A stretch of DNA of 64,000 nt from Microbacterium stercoris (lineage in GTDB: Bacteria > Actinomycetota > Actinomycetes > Actinomycetales > Microbacteriaceae), in NCBI RefSeq assembly GCF_017592545.1, contig NZ_JAGFOA010000006.1, positions 62,001 to 126,000 on the forward strand, in the 5' to 3' direction. Below are positions 51,235-60,640 of the stretch, piece after piece. The notes beneath the pieces are model-generated. The model did not search any database, had not been told where the DNA came from, and saw only the letters and a program-made list of their open reading frames with translations. Made by a program: the position numbers and the translations under genes. Within the stretch, counting starts at the first letter, position 1. Each line of letters opens with the position of its first letter.

Positions 51235-51455
51235 GTCTCGACTCGCTCCGCTCGCTCGACGAACGAGATGGGAACCTGCCTACGCAGGGGTGCGGGGCGT
51301 CTCGACTCGCTCCGCTCGCTCGACGAACGAGGAGGGAACCTGCCTGCGCCGGGTTCGGGGCGGCTCGACTCGCTCCGCTCGCTCGACGAACGAGGAGGGA
51401 ACCTGCCTGCGCCGGGCCCGGGCGTCTCGACTCGCTCCGCTCGCTCGACGAGCGG
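51235..51455. repeat. Four tandem ~63-bp repeats
   Basis: Units begin at 51235, 51299, 51362 and 51424 (periods 64, 63, 62). Each has the core CTCGACTCGCTCCGCTCGCT, followed by CGACGAACGAG and a GGGAACCTGCCT...GCCGGG linker; the last unit is cut short. The core contains overlapping CTCG/CGAG palindromic elements. There are no unique spacers, so it is not CRISPR. Similar GC-rich motifs are scattered between genes in Microbacteriaceae. The 385-bp gap between the HNH and rnhA genes holds nothing else I can see. Confidence 0.8.
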
Positions 51456-51486
51456 GGGAGGGGTAGCGGGGGCCGCGCCCGACGGA

Positions 51487-52050
51487 TCAGCGCTTGCGCA
51501 CCTTGTCCTGCGCGCTGCGCGGAGGGTCGACGGTGACATCGAGCGCCGGATGGGCGCCGCCGCGCGACTCCCAGAAGCCCTCGACGCCCTTGGCAGCGTG
51601 CGTGGCGGCGCGCACGCAGCGCTCGTCGGCCCAGCTGTTGAGGCGGTGGCCCGCGTGACCGCGCACGTGCTCGAGGATGACGTCGGGAAGCCCGGCCGCC
51701 CGGCGCGCGTCGCGGGCCTCGATGAGCGCCTCGAGCAGATCCACGTTCTTCACCGGCTGCTTGGCCGAGGTCTTCCAGCCGCGACGCTTGTGGCCGTCCA
51801 TCCACGACCCGTAGGTGTTGATGGCGTACATCGAGTCGGCCTGGATCGTGAGGTGCTTCACGTGCGCGTTGTGCTGGATGCCGCGCAGCAGCGCCGTGAG
51901 CTCGCCGATGTTGTTGGTGCCCTGCGGGATCGCCCCCGCGGCCCACTGCCCGTCCTCGCCGACCCACGCCCATCCGCACGGGCCGGGGTTGCCCTGGCAG
52001 GCGCCGTCCGTGGCGATCGTGTACGCGTCGACGAGGGGAGTTTCAGGCAC
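51487..52050 (-). CDS. rnhA: Ribonuclease HI
   Basis: This 187-residue enzyme degrades RNA in RNA-DNA hybrids. The metal-binding carboxylates are visible: Asp15 (TDGACQGNPG), Glu50 (NNIGELTAL), Asp72 (QADSMYAI) and Asp142 (NSWADERC), with His132 in RGHAGH. The catalytic domain is full length; about 40 extra residues at the C-terminus are basic and disordered. The GTG start overlaps the end of the DUF72 gene by eight bases, so the two are co-transcribed. Confidence 0.93.
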   Translation of the reverse strand: MPETPLVDAYTIATDGACQGNPGPCGWAWVGEDGQWAAGAIPQGTNNIGELTALLRGIQHNAHVKHLTIQADSMYAINTYGSWMDGHKRRGWKTSAKQPVKNVDLLEALIEARDARRAAGLPDVILEHVRGHAGHRLNSWADERCVRAATHAAKGVEGFWESRGGAHPALDVTVDPPRSAQDKVRKR

Positions 52051-52912
52051 CTGTCAACGGTAACCGCGCCGCGAGGGCGACCGCGTCATGCGGCGCCCTT
52101 CCGCGTCCGTCGTTGTCGAAGTAGACGTACACGTCGCGGGGGCGCCCATCGGGGCATCCGGATCCGTCGGTCCACGCCTGGATGCGCGCGGCCCATTCGT
52201 CCAGCTCTTCGTCGGTGTAGCCGCTGAGATACAGCTCCTGCGAGCCGTGCAGCCGCACGTACACGTGATCGGAGGCGGTCACCTCATCGAAGAGCGGGAA
52301 CGTGCCCGCGGTGTCGGCGACGGTCAGCGAGACGTCGTGCTCACGCAGGATGTCCGCGAAGACCGGATCGGCGAAGGACTCGGATCGCGGCTCCAGCGAG
52401 TGCCGCAGCGGCCGATCGCCCTCGTCGTCGGCGAGCCAGGTGCGTCCCTCCATACGCTGGTCGTGTCCGCGCGCGATCTCGAGCGCCGCGCCGGTGGTGC
52501 GCGGCAGGGAGGCCAGGAACGCATCGAGCACCGCGGGCTCGAACGGGTGGCGCGCGGGCAGCTGCCACAGGATCGGTCCGAGCTTGCGTCCGAGCGCCAG
52601 GGGCCCGGACGCGAAGAAGTTCGCCAGGGCCGTGCCCGCGCTGCGCAGGCGCAGCATATGGGTGATGTACCGCGGGCCCTTGACCGCGAACACGAAGCCG
52701 TCGGGCACCGCCTCCGCCCAGTGCACGTAGCTCGACGGCCGCTGCAGCGAGTAGAACGAGCCGTTGATCTCGGCGCTCGGCATCTGCGTGCCGATGTACT
52801 CGAGCTCGCGCCGCTGCACGAGCCCGCGCGGATAGAAGTCGCCGCGCCAGCTGGGGTAGCGCCACCCCGAGACGCCCACCCATACCCGCCCGCGTGCACT
52901 CTGACCGCTCAT
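52043..52912 (-). CDS. DUF72 family protein
   Basis: This 289-residue protein has the DUF72 TIM-barrel plan: VGVSGWRYPSWRGDFYP at the start, INGSFYSLQRPSSYVHWAEAVPDGFVFAVKGPRYITH, then a C-terminal YVRLHGSQELYLSGYTDEELDEWAARI and YVYFDNDGRGRAPHDAVAL. The family is widespread, soluble and of unknown function; a nuclease or isomerase role has been suggested from fold. The ATG at 52912 lies 9 nt after TACGGT, with no Shine-Dalgarno. The open frame upstream is antisense to pepN and not coding. Confidence 0.85.
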   Translation of the reverse strand: MSGQSARGRVWVGVSGWRYPSWRGDFYPRGLVQRRELEYIGTQMPSAEINGSFYSLQRPSSYVHWAEAVPDGFVFAVKGPRYITHMLRLRSAGTALANFFASGPLALGRKLGPILWQLPARHPFEPAVLDAFLASLPRTTGAALEIARGHDQRMEGRTWLADDEGDRPLRHSLEPRSESFADPVFADILREHDVSLTVADTAGTFPLFDEVTASDHVYVRLHGSQELYLSGYTDEELDEWAARIQAWTDGSGCPDGRPRDVYVYFDNDGRGRAPHDAVALAARLPLTGA

Positions 52913-53033
52913 CGTGATCCGACCGTACGGACTGCGCCGCCCGAGCGAACCGGGCTTGACAGACGCGCCCAGCATCCCGCCGCCTGTGTGAATCCTCCTG
53001 ACGAGAGCCGGGTTCGCGTGACAGCATGACGAC

Positions 53034-55508
53034 ATGAGTGCCCACGAAGCCGCCAATCTCACCCGCGAGGAGACCGCCGCGCGGTCCGCCGCGATCGCGC
53101 TCCACGCGGTGCGCGTGGAACTGGATCTGACGACGGCGCCGGATCCGCTGCGTTCCGGTTTCGCAACCGCCACGACCCTCGCCTTCGAGAGCACGGCGGA
53201 GGAGACGTGGCTGGACTTCCTCGGCGAGCGCGTCGAGCGCGTCGTCGTGAATGGCACCGAGCAGCCGGTCGAGTGGGACGGCGCCCGCATCCGCATCCGC
53301 GGTCTGGGTGTCGACAACGAGGTGCGCGTCGAGGCGGTGGGCGCCTTCAGCCGCTCGGGCGAGGGCCTGCACCGCTTCGTGGACCCGGTCGATGGCCAGG
53401 CGTATCTGTACACCCAGTACGAGCCGGCGGACGCGCGCAGGGTCATGGCGTGCTTCGAGCAGCCCGACCTCAAGGCGCGCTACACCTTCGTGGTGTCGGC
53501 TCCTGCGGGCTGGGTCGTGCTGTCGAATCAGGCCGTCGCGAAGGTCGACCAGGGCATCGGCGTGCAGACCGTGCAGTTCGCCGAGACGCTGCCGATCTCG
53601 AGCTACATCACGGCGGTGGTGGCCGGGCCGTACCACCGCGTGACGGGCGAGTGGGTCAAGGGCGACCAGCGCATTCCGCTCGGGGCATACTGCCGAGCCT
53701 CGCTGCATGAGCACTTCGACGCCGAGGAGATCCTCGAGATCACGCGCCAGGGGCTCGACTTCTACGACGACGCCTTCGGCTTCCCCTATCCGTGGTCCAC
53801 GTACGACCAGGTGTTCGTGCCGGAGTACAACCTCGGCGCCATGGAGAACCCCGGGCTCGTCACCTTCACCGAGGCGTATGTGTTCCGCGGCGCCTCCACG
53901 CAGGCGCAGCACGAAGCCCGGGCGAACACGATCCTGCACGAGATGGCGCACATGTGGTTCGGCGACCTCGTCACCATGCGCTGGTGGGACGACCTGTGGC
54001 TGAAGGAGTCGTTCGCCGACTACATGGGATCGCACGCGTCGACCGCAGCCACGCGCTTCACCGACGCCTGGGTGTCGTTCGCCGCGCGCCGAAAGGCCTG
54101 GGCCTACCAGGCGGACCAGCTGCCGAGCACTCACCCGATCGTCGCGGACATCCCCGATCTCGAGGCGGCGAAGCTCAACTTCGACGGCATCACCTACGCC
54201 AAGGGCGCGTCGGTGCTCAAGCAGCTCGTGGCGTATGTGGGGGAGGACGCCTTCTTCGAGGGCGCCCGCCGGTACTTCCAGCGACACGCATATGGCAACA
54301 CCACTCTCGCGGATCTGCTCGCCGAGCTCTCCGACGCGTCCGGACGAGACCTCACGTCCTGGTCGGCGGCCTGGCTCGAGACGACCGGCATGTCGACGAT
54401 CGTCTACGACCGCGAGACACGGGAGCTCATCCAGACCGACCCGCGCCCGCACCGCCTCGCGATCGGCTGCTGGTCGTGGCAGGACGACCACCTCGTGCGC
54501 ACGGATCTCGTCGAGACGGATCTCGTCGACGCACGCACCGCGCTGGAGCTGCCGGACGCGGATCTGATCCTCATCAACGACACCGACCTCACCTACGCCA
54601 AGGCGCGGCTCGACGAGCGCTCGCTCGACGCGGTCGAGGCCGGACTGTCGGGCATCGACGACGCGCTCGCGCGCGGCCTCGTGTGGTCGGCGCTGTGGAA
54701 CGCCACGCGGGACGGCGACCTGCCGGCCCGCCGCTACCTCGAGATCGTGCGCCGGCACGCCCCGCGCGAGACGCACATCGGACTGCTCACGGCCGCCACC
54801 GCCAACGCCGCGTTCGCGGTCGGCCACTACGTCGCCGACGCGGACCGGGCGGCCGAGCGCGAAGCGTGGCTGCAGACCACATGGGAGCAGACCACCCACC
54901 ACGAGACCGGCGATGCGCAGCTCGTCTGGGCGCGTGCGCTGGCTGCCGCGGCCGCCTACGCCGACACCCACGCCGCCTCGCTCATCGGGTGGCTCGCGGG
55001 CGCGGAGACGCCCCTCGAGCTCGACGCCGACCTGCGCTGGGCTCTGCTCACGTCGCTCTCCGCCACCGGCCACGCCTCGGTGCTCGACGCCGAGAAGGAG
55101 CTCACCCGCGACGACACCGCCACGGGGCGCACCGCGCAGATCCGGGTGCTCGCCGCCCGGCCCGACGCCCAGGTGCGCGCCGCCGCGTGGGTATCGGCAT
55201 GGGACGACCACACGCTCACGAACGACCACCTCGATGCGACGATCGGCGGGTTCCGCACCGGCGACTCGCGCGCGCTCATCGCCTCGTTCGATGACGAGTA
55301 CTTCGCCCGGATCCGCGATGCCTGGTCGGAGCGCAGCATCGAGATCGCCAAGCGGCTGGTCGTGGGCTTCTTCCCGGCCGCCGACTCGCTCGAGCCCGTC
55401 GACGCCTGGCTCGCCGCCAACGAGGACGCCCCCGCGGCCTTGCGCCGCGTGGTCGTCGAGCAGCGCGACCATCTGGCGCGGGATCTCCGCGTGCGCGCCG
55501 CGCAGTAG
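53034..55508 (+). CDS. pepN: Aminopeptidase N, family M1
   Basis: This 824-residue cytoplasmic zinc aminopeptidase removes N-terminal residues from peptides. The substrate motif is GAMEN near residue 278, the zinc site HEMAH has His302 and His306, and the third ligand is Glu325 in WLKESFADY; spacing HExxH-x18-E is exact. The C-terminal ERAP1-like helical domain with LEPVDAWLAANEDAP is complete. The ATG lies 6 nt after CAGCAT (53022-53027), with no Shine-Dalgarno, so the mRNA is probably leaderless. Divergent from DUF72. Confidence 0.95.
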   Translation: MSAHEAANLTREETAARSAAIALHAVRVELDLTTAPDPLRSGFATATTLAFESTAEETWLDFLGERVERVVVNGTEQPVEWDGARIRIRGLGVDNEVRVEAVGAFSRSGEGLHRFVDPVDGQAYLYTQYEPADARRVMACFEQPDLKARYTFVVSAPAGWVVLSNQAVAKVDQGIGVQTVQFAETLPISSYITAVVAGPYHRVTGEWVKGDQRIPLGAYCRASLHEHFDAEEILEITRQGLDFYDDAFGFPYPWSTYDQVFVPEYNLGAMENPGLVTFTEAYVFRGASTQAQHEARANTILHEMAHMWFGDLVTMRWWDDLWLKESFADYMGSHASTAATRFTDAWVSFAARRKAWAYQADQLPSTHPIVADIPDLEAAKLNFDGITYAKGASVLKQLVAYVGEDAFFEGARRYFQRHAYGNTTLADLLAELSDASGRDLTSWSAAWLETTGMSTIVYDRETRELIQTDPRPHRLAIGCWSWQDDHLVRTDLVETDLVDARTALELPDADLILINDTDLTYAKARLDERSLDAVEAGLSGIDDALARGLVWSALWNATRDGDLPARRYLEIVRRHAPRETHIGLLTAATANAAFAVGHYVADADRAAEREAWLQTTWEQTTHHETGDAQLVWARALAAAAAYADTHAASLIGWLAGAETPLELDADLRWALLTSLSATGHASVLDAEKELTRDDTATGRTAQIRVLAARPDAQVRAAAWVSAWDDHTLTNDHLDATIGGFRTGDSRALIASFDDEYFARIRDAWSERSIEIAKRLVVGFFPAADSLEPVDAWLAANEDAPAALRRVVVEQRDHLARDLRVRAAQ

Positions 55509-55518
55509 GGCGGCGCGC

Positions 55519-55535
55519 CTCGCTCGTCGAGCGAG
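55519..55535. repeat. Palindrome related to the 51-kb repeat core
   Basis: CTCGCTCG-T-CGAGCGAG lies right after pepN in the 143-bp gap before the ABC gene. It and the following AGGAACGAGCGGGTCGCGAC stretch look like a diverged single copy of the intergenic element at 51235. It may act as a terminator. Confidence 0.45.
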
Positions 55536-55651
55536 AGAGGAACGAGCGGGTCGCGACGCGGCGGCCTCCGCGCAGCAGATACATCGCGAGGATGACCCGG
55601 ATCGCCCCGCGGACCGATCCGCTGAGCGCCCGCGATCGCGAGGCTGGAAGC

Positions 55652-56413
55652 ATGAACGACAACCCCGTGATCCTGTCCGCGTCCGGCCTGGTCAAGAGCT
55701 ATGGCACCACCCGCGCCCTCGACGACGTCAGCCTCGAGGTGCGCGCGGGGGAGGCCGTCGCGATCATGGGCGCCTCCGGCTCGGGAAAGACGACGCTGCT
55801 GCACACGCTCGCCGGCATCCTGACCGCAGACACCGGATCGGTCCTGCTCAACGCCGCGATCGGCCGCATCCGCATCGATGAGCTCAGCGACAAGGAGCGC
55901 TCGCGGCTGCGACGCGAGGAGTTCGGCTTCGTGTTCCAGCAGGGGCTGCTGATTCCGGAGCTCACGGCCGTGGAGAACGTCGCGCTGCCGCTGCTGCTGA
56001 CGGGGCACCCCCGCGCCGCGGCGGAGGCGCACGCGGGCAGCTGGCTCGCCGCTCTGGGGTTGGCGGGTATGGAGCAGCGTCGCATCGGCCAGCTCTCGGG
56101 CGGCCAGGCGCAGCGTGTGGCGATCGCCCGCGCGCAGGCCACCGGGGCGCGCATCGTTTTCGCGGATGAGCCGACCGGTGCGCTCGACTCGGCCACGTCG
56201 GCTGACGTGATGTCCGCGCTCCTCGATTCCACGCTCAGCAGGGGCCACGCGCTCGTCGTCGTGACGCACGACCCGAATGTCGCCGCGCGCTGCACCCGGG
56301 TGATCCGGATGCAGGACGGCCGGATCGCGCCGGCTGCGGCGCCCGCTCGGGCTGCGGTTCCGGCGCCGGTGTCGGCGTCTCAGATCGCATCGACCGGCGA
56401 GGCCGCACGATGA
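55652..56413 (+). CDS. MacB-type ABC transporter ATP-binding protein
   Basis: This 253-residue ATPase has Walker A GASGSGKTTLLHTLAG (near residue 42), signature LSGGQAQRVAIARA and Walker B IVFADEPTGALDS. EFGFVFQQGLLIPELTAVENV is typical of the LolD/MacB/BceA group that works with FtsX-type permeases. About 25 Ala/Pro-rich residues extend the C-terminus. The ATG at 55652 has GGAAG upstream and starts the domain properly. The stop overlaps the permease ATG. Export or detoxification of peptides or antibiotics is possible; no two-component system is beside it. Confidence 0.9.
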   Translation: MNDNPVILSASGLVKSYGTTRALDDVSLEVRAGEAVAIMGASGSGKTTLLHTLAGILTADTGSVLLNAAIGRIRIDELSDKERSRLRREEFGFVFQQGLLIPELTAVENVALPLLLTGHPRAAAEAHAGSWLAALGLAGMEQRRIGQLSGGQAQRVAIARAQATGARIVFADEPTGALDSATSADVMSALLDSTLSRGHALVVVTHDPNVAARCTRVIRMQDGRIAPAAAPARAAVPAPVSASQIASTGEAAR

Positions 56414-57798
56414 GCGCCGCGACAGCGCCCATGGCCCTCGCCCCGGCACCGCTCGCGCCCGCCACCGGCCGCGCGCCGGTGGCACGCCTCACGTGGCTGC
56501 TCTCGCGCCCCTCCGCGCAGAGCGGCGCCGCGCTGATCCTGCCGGCCATCGCCTTCGCCGTCACCACGGCGCTGATGCTCATCGTGCTGGGCGGCACGCT
56601 GATGTTCTGGAGCTGGACGCTCGAGGACACCATCGACGCCCCCGTCTATCAGCTGCTCAGTGTGATCGCGCTCGCCGTGCTGGTCATTCCGCTCGTCTCG
56701 CTCGGCGGCGCAGCGGCCCGCCTGTCGGCCCGTCGTCGCGACGACCGGCTCGCCACCCTGCGCCTCCTGGGCGCGACCACCGCGACGGTGAGCGGCATGA
56801 CCGTGCTCGAGTCGGCGGGGGTGGCGCTCGTCGGGGCGCTCGCCGGTGTGGTGCTCTTCTTCGCGCTGACCCCGCTGGTCGGCCTGGTGTCGTTCGGTGG
56901 CGGTCCCATCGGGGCGGTGCAGCTGCTGGCGGCCGTGCCGTGGATCCCGGTGGTGGTGATCGGCGTCGCGCTGCTCGCCGCGGTGAGCGCGGCCGTCGGC
57001 CTGCGCCAGGTGGTCGTGTCGCCTCTCGGTGTGCGCGCCCGCACGGACGCCCCGAAGCTGCACTGGGTGCGCGTGGTGATCGCGGCGGCGGTGATCTTCG
57101 CGGGCTTCCTCGCGCTCAACGTGCCCGCCCTCCAGGCGGGCGTGATGTACGCCTTCGTCATCGCCGGCGTCTTCGGGGCGGGCATGGCAGCGCTCAATGC
57201 GCTCGGCCCGTGGCTGATCGGGATGTTCGCGAAGGCGCAGGTGAAGCGGGCGAAGACCGCGCCGCGCCTCATCGCGGCGCGCACGGTGCTCGAGTCCCCG
57301 AAGGCCGCCTGGCGTCAGGTCGGCGGCGTCGCGATGACGTCGTTCGTGGCGGTGGTCGCCGGCTCGGCGACCGCCCTGGTCGGCGACATCCAGGACGGCG
57401 AAGTGCTGATGCGCGACATCCTCACGGGGGTGCTGCTCACGCTCGCGGTGTCGTTCGCGATGGTGGCCTGCTCCGTGGGCGTCAACGCCGCCGCCGCGAT
57501 CCTCGATCGCCGCGGACTGCACGTCGCGCTCGACCGGATCGGCATGCCCCGCGACGTCATGGAGGCGGCACGCACGCGCGCCACGATGGCGCCGCTGCTG
57601 TTCACCGTCATCGCCTCGGCGCTGGTGGGCGGGGTGCTCGTCTTCCCCCTCGTGGGCATGGCGATCATCATCGCGCCGCTGTCGCTGCTGGTGATCGGGC
57701 TGTGCTTCGCGGCCGGCATCACCCTGGTCTGGTTGGCCCTGCGCGCTACGCGTCCGGTGCTCACCCGCGTTCTCGCGCAGCCGGACCGCGCCGAATAA
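56410..57798 (+). CDS. FtsX-like ABC transporter permease
   Basis: This 462-residue permease has about eight to ten predicted membrane helices. It has the FtsX-like mechanotransmission pattern in the RRRDDRLATLRLLGATTATVSGMTVLESAGVAL segment following helix 2. It forms the membrane part of the exporter with the preceding ATPase and its ATG overlaps that stop. There is no large extracellular domain of the MacB kind. Substrate unknown. Confidence 0.85.
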   Translation: MSAATAPMALAPAPLAPATGRAPVARLTWLLSRPSAQSGAALILPAIAFAVTTALMLIVLGGTLMFWSWTLEDTIDAPVYQLLSVIALAVLVIPLVSLGGAAARLSARRRDDRLATLRLLGATTATVSGMTVLESAGVALVGALAGVVLFFALTPLVGLVSFGGGPIGAVQLLAAVPWIPVVVIGVALLAAVSAAVGLRQVVVSPLGVRARTDAPKLHWVRVVIAAAVIFAGFLALNVPALQAGVMYAFVIAGVFGAGMAALNALGPWLIGMFAKAQVKRAKTAPRLIAARTVLESPKAAWRQVGGVAMTSFVAVVAGSATALVGDIQDGEVLMRDILTGVLLTLAVSFAMVACSVGVNAAAAILDRRGLHVALDRIGMPRDVMEAARTRATMAPLLFTVIASALVGGVLVFPLVGMAIIIAPLSLLVIGLCFAAGITLVWLALRATRPVLTRVLAQPDRAE

Positions 57799-57812
57799 CC
57801 CGCCCTTTGCCC

Positions 57813-57850
57813 CGAATGGCCGCTGTCTCGCTCGAGACAGCGGCCATTCG
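57813..57850. terminator. Bidirectional terminator after the FtsX-like gene
   Basis: Perfect 16-base arms starting CGAATGGCCGCTG flank a CGCTCG loop. It stands between the exporter operon and the convergent emfourin gene. Confidence 0.82.
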
Positions 57851-57877
57851 CGGCTGACGCGGCTCGGCGCGGGCAGC

Positions 57878-58165
57878 TCAGCCGTCCGGATCCCGCTCCA
57901 CCGCGGCGGCGTCCCGCACACGGTCGACGAGCACCCGCCACGGGCCCTCGAGCGCCCGTTCGCCGAGCACCACCTCGTGCGGCTCGCACGAGATGCGGTA
58001 GACGTAGCGGTCGGGCTCGCCGTGCCCCTCGGGGGGAGTGTCGTCCCAGGGCAGCGAGGAGACGAGCTCCCGCCACTCGCGGCGGTCGGGCTGCGCCTCG
58101 ATGTGCACCGTCCAGCTGGTGCGCAGGCCCGCGAAACCGCCGGTGCGCACCACGGTGATCCTCAT
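57878..58165 (-). CDS. Emfourin-like protease inhibitor
   Basis: This 95-residue protein begins MRITVVRTGGFAGLRTSWTV, the pattern of emfourins, small proteins that inhibit protealysin-like M4 proteases. RYVYRISCEPHEVVLGERAL and a C-terminal VDRVRDAAA helix complete the fold. The ATG at 58165 lies 10 nt after the stop of the M4 protease gene, so the two form an operon like protealysin and emfourin in Serratia. There is no signal peptide, so it would act in the same compartment as the protease. Confidence 0.85.
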   Translation of the reverse strand: MRITVVRTGGFAGLRTSWTVHIEAQPDRREWRELVSSLPWDDTPPEGHGEPDRYVYRISCEPHEVVLGERALEGPWRVLVDRVRDAAAVERDPDG

Positions 58166-58175
58166 GGTCGCGAGG

Positions 58176-59330
58176 TTACTCGCGAAGCATCTTCTCCCGC
58201 ACACGGCCGGGCGCGACTCCCACCAGCTCCCACGCAGCGCGCACCGCGGCGGACTCGTCGGAACCCGCGCCGTACAGCTCGGCCGCCACCACCGCGGTGG
58301 CCGCGGCGAACTGCGAGAAGGTGGCCGTGGCCGTCAACCGCTCGCCCGTGAGCGTCTCGAACCAGACGCGGCCCGCGCGCTCCCAGGCATGCCCGCCGAG
58401 GGCCTCGGCCACCGCCACGAACGCCCGGTTGGGGATGCCCGAGTTGATGTGCACCCCGCCGTTGTCGTCCTGCGTGTCGACGTAGTCGCGCATGTGGGCC
58501 GGCTGCGGATCCTTGCCGAGCACCGGATCGTCGTAGGCCGTGCCGGGGGCCTTCATCGACCGGATGGCCTCGCCGTGCACCGTCTCGGTGAAGATGCCCG
58601 CTCCGACGAGCCAGGTCGCCTGATCCGCCGTCTGCTTGTGCACCCGCTGCTCGACGAGGGCGCCGAACACATCGGAGAGGTGCTCGTTGAGTGCTCCCGA
58701 CTGTCCCTGGTAGACGAGGTTCGCCGTGCGCTCGGTGACGCCGTGCGCCAGCTCGTGGCCGATGATGCTGATCGATCCGGTGAACCCCCGGAACACCTCA
58801 CCATCGCCGTCGCCGAACACCATGCGGGCCCCGTCCCAGAACGCGTTGTCGTAGCGCTCGCCGAAGTGGACCGTGGCGTCGAGGCGCATGCCGGATCCGT
58901 CGATCGAGTCGCGTTCGTAGGCGTCCCAGAACAGGGCGTACGTCTCGCCGAGGCCGTCATAGGCCTCGTTGACCGCGACGTCGTCGGACGCGGGCTCGCC
59001 CTCGGCGCGCACGGGGGTGCCGGGCAGGTCCTCGGTCCCGTGCCCGTCGAAGATGAGGCGGTCAGGCCATCCGGGGTCGGTGGAGCCTGTCACCGTCTGA
59101 CGCAGCTCTGCGCGGGTGGAGTGCCGGATCAGGCCCGGCTGGTCACGCTCGACGCGCCCCTGCCGGAAGGGCTCGTCGATGCCGAGCGTGCGTCGCGCCG
59201 CCTCCGGCGCATCCGACAGCTCGCCCTCGCTCTGCGCGATGCGAGCGAGGAGGAACGGCGGCACGATGCCATAGCGGGCGCCGTGGTGTGGCGAGCGATC
59301 GGGGCCGCGGTGGGGGAGGAGGCCTGTCAT
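58176..59330 (-). CDS. Protealysin-like M4 metalloprotease
   Basis: This 384-residue zinc protease has a short N-terminal propeptide (YGIVPPFLLARIAQ near residue 21) of protealysin type in place of the long thermolysin FTP/PepSY propeptide. The zinc site is H192-E193-L-A-H196, third ligand Glu216 in ALNEHLSD, and the catalytic His is in DNGGVHINSGIPNRAF. There is no signal peptide, so it is either cytoplasmic or released in an unconventional way. The ATG at 59330 has a GGAG site. It is co-transcribed with the emfourin-like inhibitor. Confidence 0.9.
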   Translation of the reverse strand: MTGLLPHRGPDRSPHHGARYGIVPPFLLARIAQSEGELSDAPEAARRTLGIDEPFRQGRVERDQPGLIRHSTRAELRQTVTGSTDPGWPDRLIFDGHGTEDLPGTPVRAEGEPASDDVAVNEAYDGLGETYALFWDAYERDSIDGSGMRLDATVHFGERYDNAFWDGARMVFGDGDGEVFRGFTGSISIIGHELAHGVTERTANLVYQGQSGALNEHLSDVFGALVEQRVHKQTADQATWLVGAGIFTETVHGEAIRSMKAPGTAYDDPVLGKDPQPAHMRDYVDTQDDNGGVHINSGIPNRAFVAVAEALGGHAWERAGRVWFETLTGERLTATATFSQFAAATAVVAAELYGAGSDESAAVRAAWELVGVAPGRVREKMLRE

Positions 59331-59392
59331 GCTCCGACCCTGGCACGCACCGCCGACATTCGCGTGAACCTTGCGCGAGCGGGCGGCGACGG

Positions 59393-60640
59393 CTAGGCGC
59401 GCAGCTCCTCGAGGAGCGCGGCCTGATGCCGGTGCCCGACCGTCTCGTATCCGATGACCGACACGATCGGTGCCAGGGCCACGATCCCGATCCCGAGGCT
59501 CAGCGGTGCGCCGAGCGCGACCGCGGCCACCGCCGCGATCAGCACGAGGACGGTGCCGCCGAACAGCAGCAGGTGGAACGGGTCGAACGCCCGCAGCAGC
59601 ACGGTGTAGATGACGTAGAGCGCCACCACGAAGACGCCCACGGGGATCGCCACGGTGAGGAGCGCGGCGATGTCGTCGATGTGCGCCTCGTCGCGGATCG
59701 CGTAGGCCGCGACGTGCAGGCCCGCCCCGGTGGCGGCGATCGAGGCGAAGATCGCGATGTGGCCGTACCCCCACGCGAACGACCGCTCGCGGCGCACCGA
59801 CAGCACCTGCGCCGACGGCATCATGAAATAGACCCACCACAGGCCGAACGCGAGGGCGGTGCCGCCGAACGCGACGACGCCGGCGACCAGCGACCACCCC
59901 TCCTCCTCGACGACCGCCGAGACAGACAGCACCGTGCCGAGCACGACCTCGCCGAGCGTGATGATCGTGAGCAGGCTGTACCGCTCGGCGATGTGGTGCG
60001 GGTGCCACGGGGTGCTGCGGCCGCCGCCCTCGGCCGTCATCGGCACGAGCATCTCGAGTCCGCCGAGCACGACGAACAGGGTGACCGCGACAACCAGGGG
60101 CGGATCGATGACGAGGAGCACGATCCAGCCGATCTGCATCAGCCCCACCAGCCCCGCGTAGCGCAGGGCGGCGCCGCGGTGGGCCGGATCCTGGCGGGCG
60201 ACCCTCAGCCACAGCGCGATGCCCGCGATGCGCATCACGATGTACCCGGCCACGAGCAGCACGTTGTCGAGGTGGTGACCTTCGTCGATGGAATGGAACA
60301 GCGCCGGGATGCCGAGCGCCAGCAGGATCACACCCACCATCTGCACGAAGGTCGCGAGGCGGAACCAGAGGTCGTCGTTGTCGAAGGCCGAGGCGAGCCA
60401 GGTGTAGTTGATCCATGCCCAGATCACGCCGAACACGCCGAGAACGAAGCCCGTGATCGCGGCGCCCCAGTGCCCGAGCTCCAGCAGGTGCGCGGCCTGC
60501 GATCCGGCCTGACTGAACGCCACGACGAAGGTGAGATCGAACAGCAGCTCGAGGGGTGTGGCGGCGCGATGGCGCTCGCCGATGTCGCGGCCCACCATGC
60601 GTCGCGGCCGGTGGTGGAGGGGAAGGGCGTCGTGCGTCAC
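59393..60640 (-). CDS. Low temperature requirement protein A (LtrA) family protein
   Basis: This 415-residue membrane protein has about eleven hydrophobic segments and the LtrA motif ERHRAATPLELLFDLTFVVAFSQ near the start, then HIAERYSLLTIITLGEVVLGT in the middle. LtrA was named for growth at low temperature in Listeria; its molecular role is unknown. The GTG at 60640 is chosen because CACGAT lies 6 nt upstream (minus strand), as in other leaderless genes here; an in-frame ATG at 60670 is possible. Confidence 0.85.
   Translation of the reverse strand: MTHDALPLHHRPRRMVGRDIGERHRAATPLELLFDLTFVVAFSQAGSQAAHLLELGHWGAAITGFVLGVFGVIWAWINYTWLASAFDNDDLWFRLATFVQMVGVILLALGIPALFHSIDEGHHLDNVLLVAGYIVMRIAGIALWLRVARQDPAHRGAALRYAGLVGLMQIGWIVLLVIDPPLVVAVTLFVVLGGLEMLVPMTAEGGGRSTPWHPHHIAERYSLLTIITLGEVVLGTVLSVSAVVEEEGWSLVAGVVAFGGTALAFGLWWVYFMMPSAQVLSVRRERSFAWGYGHIAIFASIAATGAGLHVAAYAIRDEAHIDDIAALLTVAIPVGVFVVALYVIYTVLLRAFDPFHLLLFGGTVLVLIAAVAAVALGAPLSLGIGIVALAPIVSVIGYETVGHRHQAALLEELRA

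Noticed and set aside
51235..51455. CRISPR array
   Set aside because: Units are contiguous and lack unique spacers; no cas genes are in the window.
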